Of a stretch of 64,000 bases of DNA, positions 41,983-50,114 are shown one piece after another. The notes beneath the pieces are model-generated. The model saw only the letters and a program-made list of their open reading frames with translations. It had not been told where the DNA came from and searched no databases. The stretch's first letter is position 1; the number at the start of each line of letters is the position of its first letter. Source of the stretch: an uncultured Collinsella sp. (GTDB taxonomy: Bacteria > Actinomycetota > Coriobacteriia > Coriobacteriales > Coriobacteriaceae); assembly GCA_900543025.1 (NCBI GenBank), contig UQPP01000001.1, forward strand, positions 53,537-117,536. Direction: 5' to 3'. The translations under genes and the position numbers were made by a program.

Positions 41983-43746
41983 ATGGCAGATTCCACCACC
42001 GATTACAACAATCTAGATCCCTTGGGTGACGAGGCGGCGGTTGCCGACGAGGTCGAGGCCGCCGTTTCGGGCGCTCGCAAGAAGCCGCGCGCTGTCGATA
42101 TGGTCCCCGAGGAGCCCGACGCGATTGCGCCGGATGAGGAATACCAACTCACGCCGGCGGGTCGCCGCGAGCGCATTGGGCAGATTGTTCGCTTGGTCAA
42201 AAAGTACCGTGTGTGGGATAACCTCACGCCGGTCCGCTTGCGCCGCCTGCTCGAGGAGCTCGGCCCCATGTTCGTCAAGATGGGGCAGATTCTGGCCAAC
42301 CGGTCCGAGATTCTGCCGCAGCGCTTTTGCGATGAGCTGCGCCGTCTGCGTTCCGACGTGGAGCCGGTGCCGTACGAGGTGGTGCTTCGCTGCCTGGAGG
42401 AAGAATACGGCCTGCGCCTGGGGGAGATGTTCGATGCGATCGACCCCAACCCGCTTGGTAGCGCATCGCTCGCGCAGGTGCACCGCGCTCGTCTGGTGAC
42501 GGGCGAGGACGTGGCCGTCAAGGTGCAGCGCCCCGGTGCGCAGCAGGTTATGGCACAGGATATCGATATCATCCGCTCGGTGGTGCGTATCGTTTCCAAG
42601 TTCGTCAACACCGATCAATTCGTTGACCTGCACGGCGTAGTCGAGGAGTTGTGGACCTCGTTTCGCGAGGAGACCAACTTTTTGGCCGAGGCCAAAAACC
42701 TCAACGACTTCTACGAGTTCCATAAGAGCGTTCATGGCGTGACGTGCCCTAAATCCTATCTGGACCTGTGCACCGAGCACGTGGTGGTTATGGACTACGT
42801 CGACGGCATTTCGATCGCCGATCCTGAACGCTTGGTGGCCGAGGGCTATGACTTGGAAAAGATCGGTGCCGCGATTGTCGAGGACTACTCGACGCAGGTG
42901 CTCGACGACGGCTTTTTCCATGCCGACCCGCATGCGGGAAACATCATCCTCAAAGACGGTATCGTTTACTTTATCGACTTGGGCATGGTCGGACGCATGT
43001 CGAGTCACGATCGCGGTATCGTAAAGGACATGATTTTCGCCGTGGCCGAGGGTGACGTGCCCAAGCTCAAGGATTCGCTCATGCGCTTCGCCGTGACGCG
43101 TGGCGACTCGGCTGAGCTCGATCATTCGGCCTTTTTGTCCGATCTTGACTTTATCGTGGCTGACTTTGCGGGCCTCGACCTTAAAGACCTGGATATCGGC
43201 GAGTTTTTGACCTCGCTGCTAAACCTGGCGCGCAAAAACGATGTTGAGCTGCCGAGCGTGGTGACGATGTTCGCGCGCGGCATGGTGACGCTCGAGGGTT
43301 TGCTGACCGAGTATATGCCCAACGTCAACATGATCCAGATTATCCAGACGCACATCAAAAACGAGAAGAGCGCCTATGCGCGCGCGCGTGATATGGGACG
43401 CGATCTTGCCGCGAGCAGCTATCGCGCGGCAAAAGGCTCGCTCGAGGCAGCCGAGTATCTGGGCTTGGCTTCGCGTATGCTCACACGCGGCCAGCTTAAG
43501 GTGAACACGCAGATCATGAGCAGCGATAAGGCGCTGCGACAGCTGGGTGGGATTATCGACCGCATGTCGATGGCTATCGTTATCGCTGGTCTGTTTATCG
43601 GTTCGTCGGTGGTGTACTACGCGCGCATCGAGCCGGTTGTGTTTGGTATCCCGGTCATTGGCTTTATGGGCTACGTGAGCGCGCTGGTGCTGGCGCTTAT
43701 GCTGGGCCGCAATATCTGGCTCAACAGCCACGGCGGCAAGCACTAG
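41983..43746 (+). CDS. ABC1/UbiB/AarF-family atypical kinase
   Basis: A 587-residue protein-kinase-like ATPase of the UbiB/COQ8 family. Visible motifs are the KxGQ helix (FVKMGQILANR), SEILP, ASLAQVHRARL in place of the glycine loop, the VAIK-type VAVKVQRPG, DPHAGNI and DLGMVG. Two membrane helices are at the C-terminus (about 525-545 and 555-575). The family supports isoprenoid-quinone or lipid metabolism; the direct substrate is unknown. An acidic N-terminal extension of about 50 residues precedes the family core. The ribosome site is weak, which fits coupling to the gene 8 bp upstream. Confidence 0.88.
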   Translation: MADSTTDYNNLDPLGDEAAVADEVEAAVSGARKKPRAVDMVPEEPDAIAPDEEYQLTPAGRRERIGQIVRLVKKYRVWDNLTPVRLRRLLEELGPMFVKMGQILANRSEILPQRFCDELRRLRSDVEPVPYEVVLRCLEEEYGLRLGEMFDAIDPNPLGSASLAQVHRARLVTGEDVAVKVQRPGAQQVMAQDIDIIRSVVRIVSKFVNTDQFVDLHGVVEELWTSFREETNFLAEAKNLNDFYEFHKSVHGVTCPKSYLDLCTEHVVVMDYVDGISIADPERLVAEGYDLEKIGAAIVEDYSTQVLDDGFFHADPHAGNIILKDGIVYFIDLGMVGRMSSHDRGIVKDMIFAVAEGDVPKLKDSLMRFAVTRGDSAELDHSAFLSDLDFIVADFAGLDLKDLDIGEFLTSLLNLARKNDVELPSVVTMFARGMVTLEGLLTEYMPNVNMIQIIQTHIKNEKSAYARARDMGRDLAASSYRAAKGSLEAAEYLGLASRMLTRGQLKVNTQIMSSDKALRQLGGIIDRMSMAIVIAGLFIGSSVVYYARIEPVVFGIPVIGFMGYVSALVLALMLGRNIWLNSHGGKH

Positions 43747-43797
43747 AGGCTGCGACCGTCACCGCATTTTCCTTTCGCAAACAATAGCTTTTACCTT

Positions 43798-43825
43798 GGG
43801 CTTCGCCTGCGTGCGAGGCCCTTTT
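43798..43825 (+). terminator. Terminator after the UbiB-like gene
   Basis: GGGCTTCGC (43798-43806) pairs with GCGAGGCCC (43813-43821) and TTTT follows. Confidence 0.85.
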
Positions 43826-43861
43826 GCGTGATAGCATATTGACGGTTTTAATCGATGGCCT

Positions 43862-44035
43862 AGATGGTGGTGCGGAGACGCACGAATGCGCGGTTTTCCT
43901 GCGCGTTTGGGAGAATCGGGGTGCAAGTCCCCGGCTGTACCAGTAACCGTAATTCCTCTTGGCTCGGGATGTTCGCGTCGCAGATCGGACGGCGCGCCTG
44001 AGCCGTTAAGGTTAAGTCGGATCGCCTCCCATCTT
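43862..44035 (+). promoter_or_regulatory. Cobalamin riboswitch
   Basis: The conserved core GGTGCAAGTCC (43919-43929) with CGGCTGTACCAGTAACCG after it, and the 3' block AAGTCGGATCGCCTCCCATC (44014-44033), match the cobalamin riboswitch. The closing helix pairs GATGG (43863-43867) with CCATC (44029-44033). It ends about 60 bp before the start of a DUF4430 surface protein. A small GCGGC/GCCGC hairpin between the aptamer and the ribosome site may belong to the expression platform. B12 binding would be expected to lower expression of the two downstream genes. Confidence 0.9.
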
Positions 44036-44096
44036 GCATGCGGCTGCGGCGTATGCCGCCGGTGTGCATAGGGCTCTGGAGGGAAGGGGGACCCCG

Positions 44097-47000
44097 ATGG
44101 GGGAACTCGAGCGCAACATGCGCGATGACGTGGGGCAGCCTCAAGGCAACGCTCCAAGTACAGACAATGGGGGACAAATGGATATGTTTGAGGACGAGCG
44201 CGAGCGCGCCTCGTTACATCGCCGTGGCGCGATTGCGCACGGTGTAGCCAAGCGCGGCCTGGTGGCATTCCTGGCCTTCGCGATGGCCTTTGGCACCACG
44301 CCGGCTCAGCTGTGGGCCGAGGGCGCCGAGGGCATTGCCGAGGCTGTGGCTCAGACTGCGACGTCGAGTGAGGGCACGGGGGCCACGGACGGTGCTGCCG
44401 ACCAGGGCAAGGCCGAGGTTTCGGATTCTGGGAGCGCGCCTGCAGCTAGTGCCGACACAACAGGGGCGGCAACTGGCGACGAAGGCTCGGCGACGGGGGA
44501 GAGCCCTGCCACGAGCGAGCAGTCTTCGACGGCATCCGCTGGCCAAGCAGGATCTGCCGCCGCGACTGCCGTCCAGACAGAGAACCCGTCAGAAACCGGC
44601 GATGTCGCCAAGAAGCAAGTCGAGGTCTCGTTCTCGATTATCGGCACCGATGCCGACGGCAAGGCTCAGACCTGGGTGGCGCCTACGCAGCTCAAGCTCG
44701 ACGAGGGCGCGACGGCTGCGGATGCCTTCATTAAGCTGCAGGAGAAGACGGGCTTCAAGGCGAAGTACGAACCGAACACGGCATACGGTTTCTACCTCGA
44801 AAGCATCACCTCCCCGAGCGATGGCCGCACGCTTGCCTACGATCCGACGACTCATGCCTACTGGCAGCTGTTCGTCGACGGCGCGTCTTCCTCGGTTGGC
44901 GCGAGCAGCGTCAAACTCACCCAGGGGCAGAAGATTGAGTTTGCCTTTACGGGTGGTAGCGCGTCCCCTGTCGTTAAGGACCAGCTTGCTGCGAATGTGA
45001 CCGTCATTGGTCGCGATGCCCAGGGCAAGACTCAGACCTGGGTCGACAACGCGCAGTATGTGGTGACGTCCGGTTCGAGCGCGCTTGATCTTACGAAGGT
45101 CGCGCTTGAGGCGAATGATATTGACGCCGTTGCTGCGGGCTCCTTCATTCTGAGCCTTAAGTACAACGGTGTTGAGCTGGGTACGCCCCAAGATTATTCG
45201 ACCTATTGGCAGCTGTTTATCAACGGCAAGTCGAGTGACTATACGGCGGACAATGTCACCATCCATGCTGGCGATACCGTCACGTGGTTCTACGGTGGCT
45301 GGGGCGACCAGTTGCCGTCCGATTCTGTCCATGCTTCCGTTCAGGTGCTTGGCAAGGACAAGGACGGCAAGCAGCAGGTTTGGGCTTCGATGGGCCAGAC
45401 GAGTCTCAAGGCGGGCTCTACTGCTAAGGACCTGTTGGAGCAGACTGGTCTTAAACTCAAAGCTACAGAAGAGTCTTGGGGTTGGTACCTTAGGGGCATT
45501 ACCTCGCCGCTTGACGGTAAGACCTATTGTGGCTCTGATGCTGCGACCAATAGCTATTGGCGCTTCTACGTAAAGGGCAAGTCCGACGCAAAGTACAAGT
45601 TCGCCGACGTTGGCGCTGGTGCCTACGAGCTCCATGAGGGTGACGCCGTCACCTTTATGTATGCTGGCGACAGCGATGCCCTCCCTGGTCAGGTGCTTGG
45701 ATCCGCCGATATCATCGGCCCCGATGTCAACGGCAACAATACTCGCTGGGGCTCGGCAAGCAATGTTTCCCTGCCCGAAGGCTCTACGGCCCAGGACCTT
45801 ATTGAGACGGTTCTGAAGGCGAAGGGCATTGATTACAAGGCCTCCCAGAGTGGTGCATACTGGTCCATTACTTCGCCGTTCGAAGACAAGTCTTACGGCT
45901 ATGATGGTGCGACCGGTAAATACTGGCATCTGTATATCAACGGAGAGTCCTCATCTCTCTGTGCCAACCAGGTCACGCTCAAGAGCGGCGACAAGGTTAC
46001 GTTTGCCTATACCACCGACGATTCGCCCATGCCCGATCCCGACAAGATTGTCGTGGACCCGAGCGCGACGACCCCAAATTGGGATGCCGAGTGGGCTGGC
46101 TACGGCAACAGTGGCAACGGTTCGACCGTAACGGATGCCAAGACGCCTGCGCAGGCCGCCGGTCTTAAGTGGGCCTTCGATTGGAAGGCCGAGTCTGGTC
46201 AGCAGTATGCCAACTGCAGCGAACCTGTCATCGCTAACGGCTTTGTGTACATCGCGACCGAGAACGAGCTCATTAAGATCGATTCGTCCACGGGCAAAAA
46301 GGTTGCCTCTGCGCCGCTTGCCTCCAAGGTGAGCTATACCTCTCGTCCGATCTATACCAATGGCCTTATCATCGTTCCGCTCAACGGCGGTGCGGTCCAG
46401 GCGATTACTGCAGACAAGCTGATCTGCAAGTGGCTGACGCCCGGTTTGACGGACTTGACGCAGAGCTCCTGCACCGTCGTTTCGGACGGCGAGTACGTCT
46501 ATGTAGGCTCGGTCGATATTTCGTATGACGAGAATTACAACGCGACCTACGGCCACGGCTCCTTTGCGCGCATTAAGATTGCCACGGGCGAAGTTTCTTG
46601 GCAGAACATCGACCCTGCCGAGGGCTATTACTGGACTGGTGCGGCTTTGACGGATAAGTATGCCATCGTTCCTACGAGCGCGGGTACGCTTAAGTGCATT
46701 GATAAGACGACGGGCGATGTCGTTTCGACCATGAAGCTCGGCACTCTCGCGAATGCCGACTGTGTCGCCGATCCGTCCAATGGTTCGACCTTCTATCAGA
46801 TGACGCATGATGGAAAGCTCCATGTGATTTCGCTTTCGGCGAAGGGCGTGCTGAGCGAGCAGAAGACGGTCGATCTGGGTCTTACTAATAACATGAGCGC
46901 ACCGGCGGTGGCTGGCGAAAACTTGATTGTCGGCGGACAGACGGCTACTGGCTCTGCTCTGGCTCTCTATAATCTGAAGACCGGCAAGACCACGATGGTC

Positions 47001-47942
47001 ACCGCTGCTGACGGTAAAGAGCTTCCGGCCGGATTTAACGGTATTGCTGCTACTCCGCTGGTGAGTGTTCAGGGCGGCAAGACCTATGTGTACTTCACCG
47101 TTAACAGCGCGGATAGCAAGGATTACGTCAACTACTCTGCTGGTGGTGGCGTGTATCGCTATACGCTCGGCGATGCAGAGGCGACGCAGATTTATGATGC
47201 GGCTGGCCATTACCAGCACTGCGACTCTCCGGTCATTGCCGATGCATCTGGCAACCTGTACTACATCAATGACTCGGGCACGCTGTTCAAGCTGGGGGCC
47301 GTTGAGTCTTGGACGGTTGCCTTTAATTCCAACGGCGGGTCTGCTTGCGACACTAAGTTTGTTGCTACGGCCGATGGCAAGCTGGTTAAGCCGGCCGATC
47401 CGACGCGCGATGGCTACACTTTCGGCGGTTGGTATACCGATGAGGCTTGCACGCAGGCGTATGACTTTAGCACGCCGGTGACGGCCGATCTGACGCTGTA
47501 TGCCAAGTGGACCAAGAATGCCGTTAACCCTGGCGGTAATGGCGGCGCTGGTTCGAATGGCGGCGGCGGTTCTGGTACCGGTTCCGGCACTGGCGCTGGC
47601 ACGGGTTCTGGTTCCGGCTCGAAGGGCGGTGCTATTGCCCCGGGCAAGAAGCCGGTGACCAAGACAACAGTGTCAATCAAGACGGAGACCAAGGACGACA
47701 AGAAGTCCGACAAGAAGGACGAGAAGAAGTCTGACAAGAAGTCTGACAAGAAGGACAGCAAGTCCGACAAGAAGTCCGATTCCAAGTCCGATACGGGCGC
47801 TGCTTCCACGACCACTGCTAAGAAGTCCTCTAGTGCTTCCGAGCAGGAGACTGGCACCAATCCGCTCGCCATCGTCGGCGTTGCCGCCGGCGTCATCGGT
47901 CTCGCCATCGTCGGCGTGTTCGTGTTCACCAAACGTCGGTAG
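44097..47942 (+). CDS. Large DUF4430 surface protein, B12-riboswitch controlled
   Basis: The 1281-residue protein has an unusually long polar N-terminus (1-50), a signal peptide (about 50-73, AKRGLVAFLAFAMAFGTTPA), a low-complexity Ala/Ser/Thr/Glu stretch, four DUF4430 domains (about 174-288, 301-404, 410-528, 535-641), a PQQ-like beta-propeller region (about 685-1065), one InlB-type repeat (about 1072-1140), Gly/Ser and Lys/Ser/Asp repeats, and a C-terminal membrane helix ending FTKRR. A weak sorting-like ETG precedes the helix. DUF4430 is related to the C-terminal domain of transcobalamin/intrinsic factor. With the riboswitch this suggests B12 or corrinoid binding outside the cell. ATG 44097 follows AAGGGGG; ATG 44178 is an alternative start. 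Confidence 0.85.
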   Translation: MGELERNMRDDVGQPQGNAPSTDNGGQMDMFEDERERASLHRRGAIAHGVAKRGLVAFLAFAMAFGTTPAQLWAEGAEGIAEAVAQTATSSEGTGATDGAADQGKAEVSDSGSAPAASADTTGAATGDEGSATGESPATSEQSSTASAGQAGSAAATAVQTENPSETGDVAKKQVEVSFSIIGTDADGKAQTWVAPTQLKLDEGATAADAFIKLQEKTGFKAKYEPNTAYGFYLESITSPSDGRTLAYDPTTHAYWQLFVDGASSSVGASSVKLTQGQKIEFAFTGGSASPVVKDQLAANVTVIGRDAQGKTQTWVDNAQYVVTSGSSALDLTKVALEANDIDAVAAGSFILSLKYNGVELGTPQDYSTYWQLFINGKSSDYTADNVTIHAGDTVTWFYGGWGDQLPSDSVHASVQVLGKDKDGKQQVWASMGQTSLKAGSTAKDLLEQTGLKLKATEESWGWYLRGITSPLDGKTYCGSDAATNSYWRFYVKGKSDAKYKFADVGAGAYELHEGDAVTFMYAGDSDALPGQVLGSADIIGPDVNGNNTRWGSASNVSLPEGSTAQDLIETVLKAKGIDYKASQSGAYWSITSPFEDKSYGYDGATGKYWHLYINGESSSLCANQVTLKSGDKVTFAYTTDDSPMPDPDKIVVDPSATTPNWDAEWAGYGNSGNGSTVTDAKTPAQAAGLKWAFDWKAESGQQYANCSEPVIANGFVYIATENELIKIDSSTGKKVASAPLASKVSYTSRPIYTNGLIIVPLNGGAVQAITADKLICKWLTPGLTDLTQSSCTVVSDGEYVYVGSVDISYDENYNATYGHGSFARIKIATGEVSWQNIDPAEGYYWTGAALTDKYAIVPTSAGTLKCIDKTTGDVVSTMKLGTLANADCVADPSNGSTFYQMTHDGKLHVISLSAKGVLSEQKTVDLGLTNNMSAPAVAGENLIVGGQTATGSALALYNLKTGKTTMVTAADGKELPAGFNGIAATPLVSVQGGKTYVYFTVNSADSKDYVNYSAGGGVYRYTLGDAEATQIYDAAGHYQHCDSPVIADASGNLYYINDSGTLFKLGAVESWTVAFNSNGGSACDTKFVATADGKLVKPADPTRDGYTFGGWYTDEACTQAYDFSTPVTADLTLYAKWTKNAVNPGGNGGAGSNGGGGSGTGSGTGAGTGSGSGSKGGAIAPGKKPVTKTTVSIKTETKDDKKSDKKDEKKSDKKSDKKDSKSDKKSDSKSDTGAASTTTAKKSSSASEQETGTNPLAIVGVAAGVIGLAIVGVFVFTKRR

Positions 47943-47951
47943 GTGAGGGCT

Positions 47952-48854
47952 GTGTCCAGTAAATCCAAGGACGCTGACCCCAAGCAACCAGATTCCTCGT
48001 TCATTCAGTTCGACGATTCAAAGCAACAGGGCGCCGCTTCGACGGCGTCCGCCCCTCGACGGAAGGCGCTTACTGGCGTCCTGACCGCCGCGTGCGTTGC
48101 GCTGATTGTCATATCGCTGGGCTTCGTCCATCCTTCCGAGAGCGGCGCCTGGTCCATTGACTGGATCGTTCAGACTGTGACGGGGGAGAGCGTCGTCACC
48201 AAGGACACCAAGGCGTCTGGCTCGTCTGCCGCTTCGGGCGAGGCCAGTTCCAAGGATTCCAAGTCATCGAATGATGCAAAAGACGAGCCCAAGGGTTCGA
48301 ACGACGCCAAGGACGATTCCGAGTCTTCAAACAAGGAATCGGACAAAAACTCGGATAGCAAGAAGTCCGAGGACCAGGACGGCAAGAAGTCTGGCGATAA
48401 ATCTGCTGCCCAAAATACGGGAGCCGGTGATACTTCCAATGTGTCTGGTGGTGCTTCTTCGGGCGGTGGCCAGTCGTCTGATGGAGCCTCATCCTCTAAT
48501 GGTGGAAACGCCTCCTCGGGCGGCCAGAGCGGCTCACAGGAGTCCAACTACGTAACGGTGACGGTTTCGGTCACATCGAGCGCTGTGGGCAATCCTGTGT
48601 CCTCTGGCGGCACCTTTACCTTTAACGAAGGCGCCACCGTTTACGATGCCCTTTGCGCGCTGGGCCTTTCTGTCAACGCACATGGCTCATCGTACGGCAC
48701 GTATGTCTCCGCGATTGGCGGTTTGGCCGAGAAACAGTACGGCGGCACGAGCGGCTGGATGTACTCCGTCAACGGCACAACGCCCATGACGGCCTGCAGC
48801 AACTACGTTCTCTCAAACGGGGACAACGTAGTCTGGTATTACGTTACAGGCTAG
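47952..48854 (+). CDS. DUF4430 membrane-anchored protein
   Basis: The 300-residue protein has one N-terminal membrane helix (about 42-60, ALTGVLTAACVALIVISLGF), a long Ser/Lys/Asp/Gly linker (about 85-200) and a single C-terminal DUF4430 domain with the typical GGTSGWMYSVNGT and NGDNVVWYY. It starts 9 bp after the larger DUF4430 gene; GTG 47952 fits GGTGAGG better than the GTG at 47943. It is thus under the same riboswitch. The anchor is at the opposite end from the larger protein, so the two could act as an outer binder and a membrane-proximal receiver. Confidence 0.82.
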   Translation: MSSKSKDADPKQPDSSFIQFDDSKQQGAASTASAPRRKALTGVLTAACVALIVISLGFVHPSESGAWSIDWIVQTVTGESVVTKDTKASGSSAASGEASSKDSKSSNDAKDEPKGSNDAKDDSESSNKESDKNSDSKKSEDQDGKKSGDKSAAQNTGAGDTSNVSGGASSGGGQSSDGASSSNGGNASSGGQSGSQESNYVTVTVSVTSSAVGNPVSSGGTFTFNEGATVYDALCALGLSVNAHGSSYGTYVSAIGGLAEKQYGGTSGWMYSVNGTTPMTACSNYVLSNGDNVVWYYVTG

Positions 48855-48876
48855 AGACCTCGACATAGCGCGCCAG

Positions 48877-48915
48877 ACGGGCGGTTCGGACAAACATCCG
48901 GGCCGCCCGTTTTTC
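48877..48915 (+). terminator. Terminator of the DUF4430 operon
   Basis: ACGGGCGG (48877-48884) pairs with CCGCCCGT (48903-48910) and TTTTT follows. Confidence 0.85.
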
Positions 48916-48950
48916 ATGCGAATTGGACGGGGTCGCCTGGGATCTCGGCA

Positions 48951-48987
48951 AACAAAAAACCGATTGGAACGGGAATTCCAACCGGTT
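48951..48987 (-). terminator. Terminator of the first gtrA gene
   Basis: AACCGATTGGAA (48958-48969) and TTCCAACCGGTT (48976-48987) pair at 11 of 12 positions; on the minus strand GTTTTTTGTTT follows. Confidence 0.8.
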
Positions 48988-49013
48988 ATACATTCAAGCA
49001 AATAGTGAATCGA

Positions 49014-49421
49014 CTACGACCGTGCGCCCTCGAGGAAGAAGCGGCGGCTAAAGTAGTTGTACCAGGTGACCAGGAATGTGGCGATGGCCTTCATGGCCTG
49101 GTAGCCGATGCTCAAAAACGTGACGCCCACAAACATGTACAGGTCGTTGAGGCCCAAACCAATCACCGACAGGATGGTGAAGATCGTGAACTCGCGCTTG
49201 CGGCTCATGCCTTCGCGGTGGTCGAACACGTACTTCATGCTGAGCCAGTAGTTAACCACGACGGACGTGATAAACGAGATCGTGGTGCTCATCAAAAAGT
49301 CGAGGTGGAACAGCTCGACGAGTGCAATGAGCATGCCCCAGTCGATGCCAAAGGAGATAAGACCCACGACAGCGAACTTGAGGAATTGCTTAGTATGAGG
49401 TTGTGCCAGTGCCTTGCGCAC
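49014..49421 (-). CDS. GtrA-family membrane protein 1
   Basis: The 135-residue protein has four membrane helices with the GtrA pattern KFAVVGLISFGIDWG, VVVNYWLSMKYVF, and a final YNYFSRRFFLEG. GtrA proteins move or flip lipid-linked sugars, often for cell-wall glycan decoration. The start is a GTG at 49421 with only weak ribosome-site support. It lies 219 bp after the second gtrA, so it may have its own promoter (TATAGT on the minus strand near 49507). Confidence 0.85.
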   Translation of the reverse strand: MRKALAQPHTKQFLKFAVVGLISFGIDWGMLIALVELFHLDFLMSTTISFITSVVVNYWLSMKYVFDHREGMSRKREFTIFTILSVIGLGLNDLYMFVGVTFLSIGYQAMKAIATFLVTWYNYFSRRFFLEGARS

Positions 49422-49640
49422 GTAATCACATCCAATGCGTTGACGAATCGAGCAGAGGATACTTTAGAGCTTTTGCAGGGGAAACGTAAGGGCTTTGCCA
49501 AGAACTATACGAACTCGCCAAATATTCAAGAGGTAATCCGCAAACGTTGCAAATCTTACCGTAAACGAGCGAGGCCCACGAACAACACGGTGCTCGACGC
49601 GCGTCATCCGTGGGTCCCGTAGTGCAACGAGGGGGCCGAG

Positions 49641-50036
49641 CTACTTGGTCTCGTCGCCCTCCAGGAAGATCTTTCGGGTCACAAAGTTGTAGACCATAAC
49701 AAGCGCGGTGGCGCAAATCTTGGCGATATTGGCCTCGAGCCCCAGGCCGGCGTTGAGCGCCAGCACGATACCGTCGTTGAGGGCCAAGCCGATCACGGAC
49801 AGCACGACAAAGATGATGAACTCGCGGCGGCGGCTCATGCCCTCCTTGTGCGCAAACACGTACTTCATGCTCGCGACGTAGTTAAAGATGAGCGAGACGA
49901 TAAAGCCGCTGGTATTGGCGATCAGGATATTAAGGCCCAGGCCGTAGTGGAGCAGATTCATGATGCCAAAGTCGATGACCGTGGCGACGACGCCGACGAC
50001 GCCAAACTTCATGATCTGCGCAAGGAGCTTTTGCAT
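49641..50036 (-). CDS. GtrA-family membrane protein 2
   Basis: A 131-residue four-helix GtrA protein with KFGVVGVVATVIDFG, IFNYVASMKYVFAHKEGMSRRREF and the end YNFVTRKIFLEGDETK. It is clearly related to the 49014 gene (same KYVF-HKEGMSRRREF loop), so they are paralogues, possibly acting together. ATG 50036 was chosen because the family core starts right after it; a TTG at 50099 would add a polar 21-residue extension and cannot be excluded. It lies downstream of fbp on the same strand; no glycosyltransferase gene is adjacent. Confidence 0.82.
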   Translation of the reverse strand: MQKLLAQIMKFGVVGVVATVIDFGIMNLLHYGLGLNILIANTSGFIVSLIFNYVASMKYVFAHKEGMSRRREFIIFVVLSVIGLALNDGIVLALNAGLGLEANIAKICATALVMVYNFVTRKIFLEGDETK

Positions 50037-50114
50037 GGTACCTGCCTTAGGGTGGCGCCGGAGCGCCGCGGGGATGACGAACTCAGCAAGTTTAGCCAAT
50101 CCCCGCAGGCGGGG

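Noticed and set aside
47690..47835. Tandem KSDKKD-type DNA repeat as a CRISPR or satellite
   Set aside because: It is in frame and encodes the Lys/Ser/Asp linker before the membrane helix of the DUF4430 protein; units are irregular and lack spacers.
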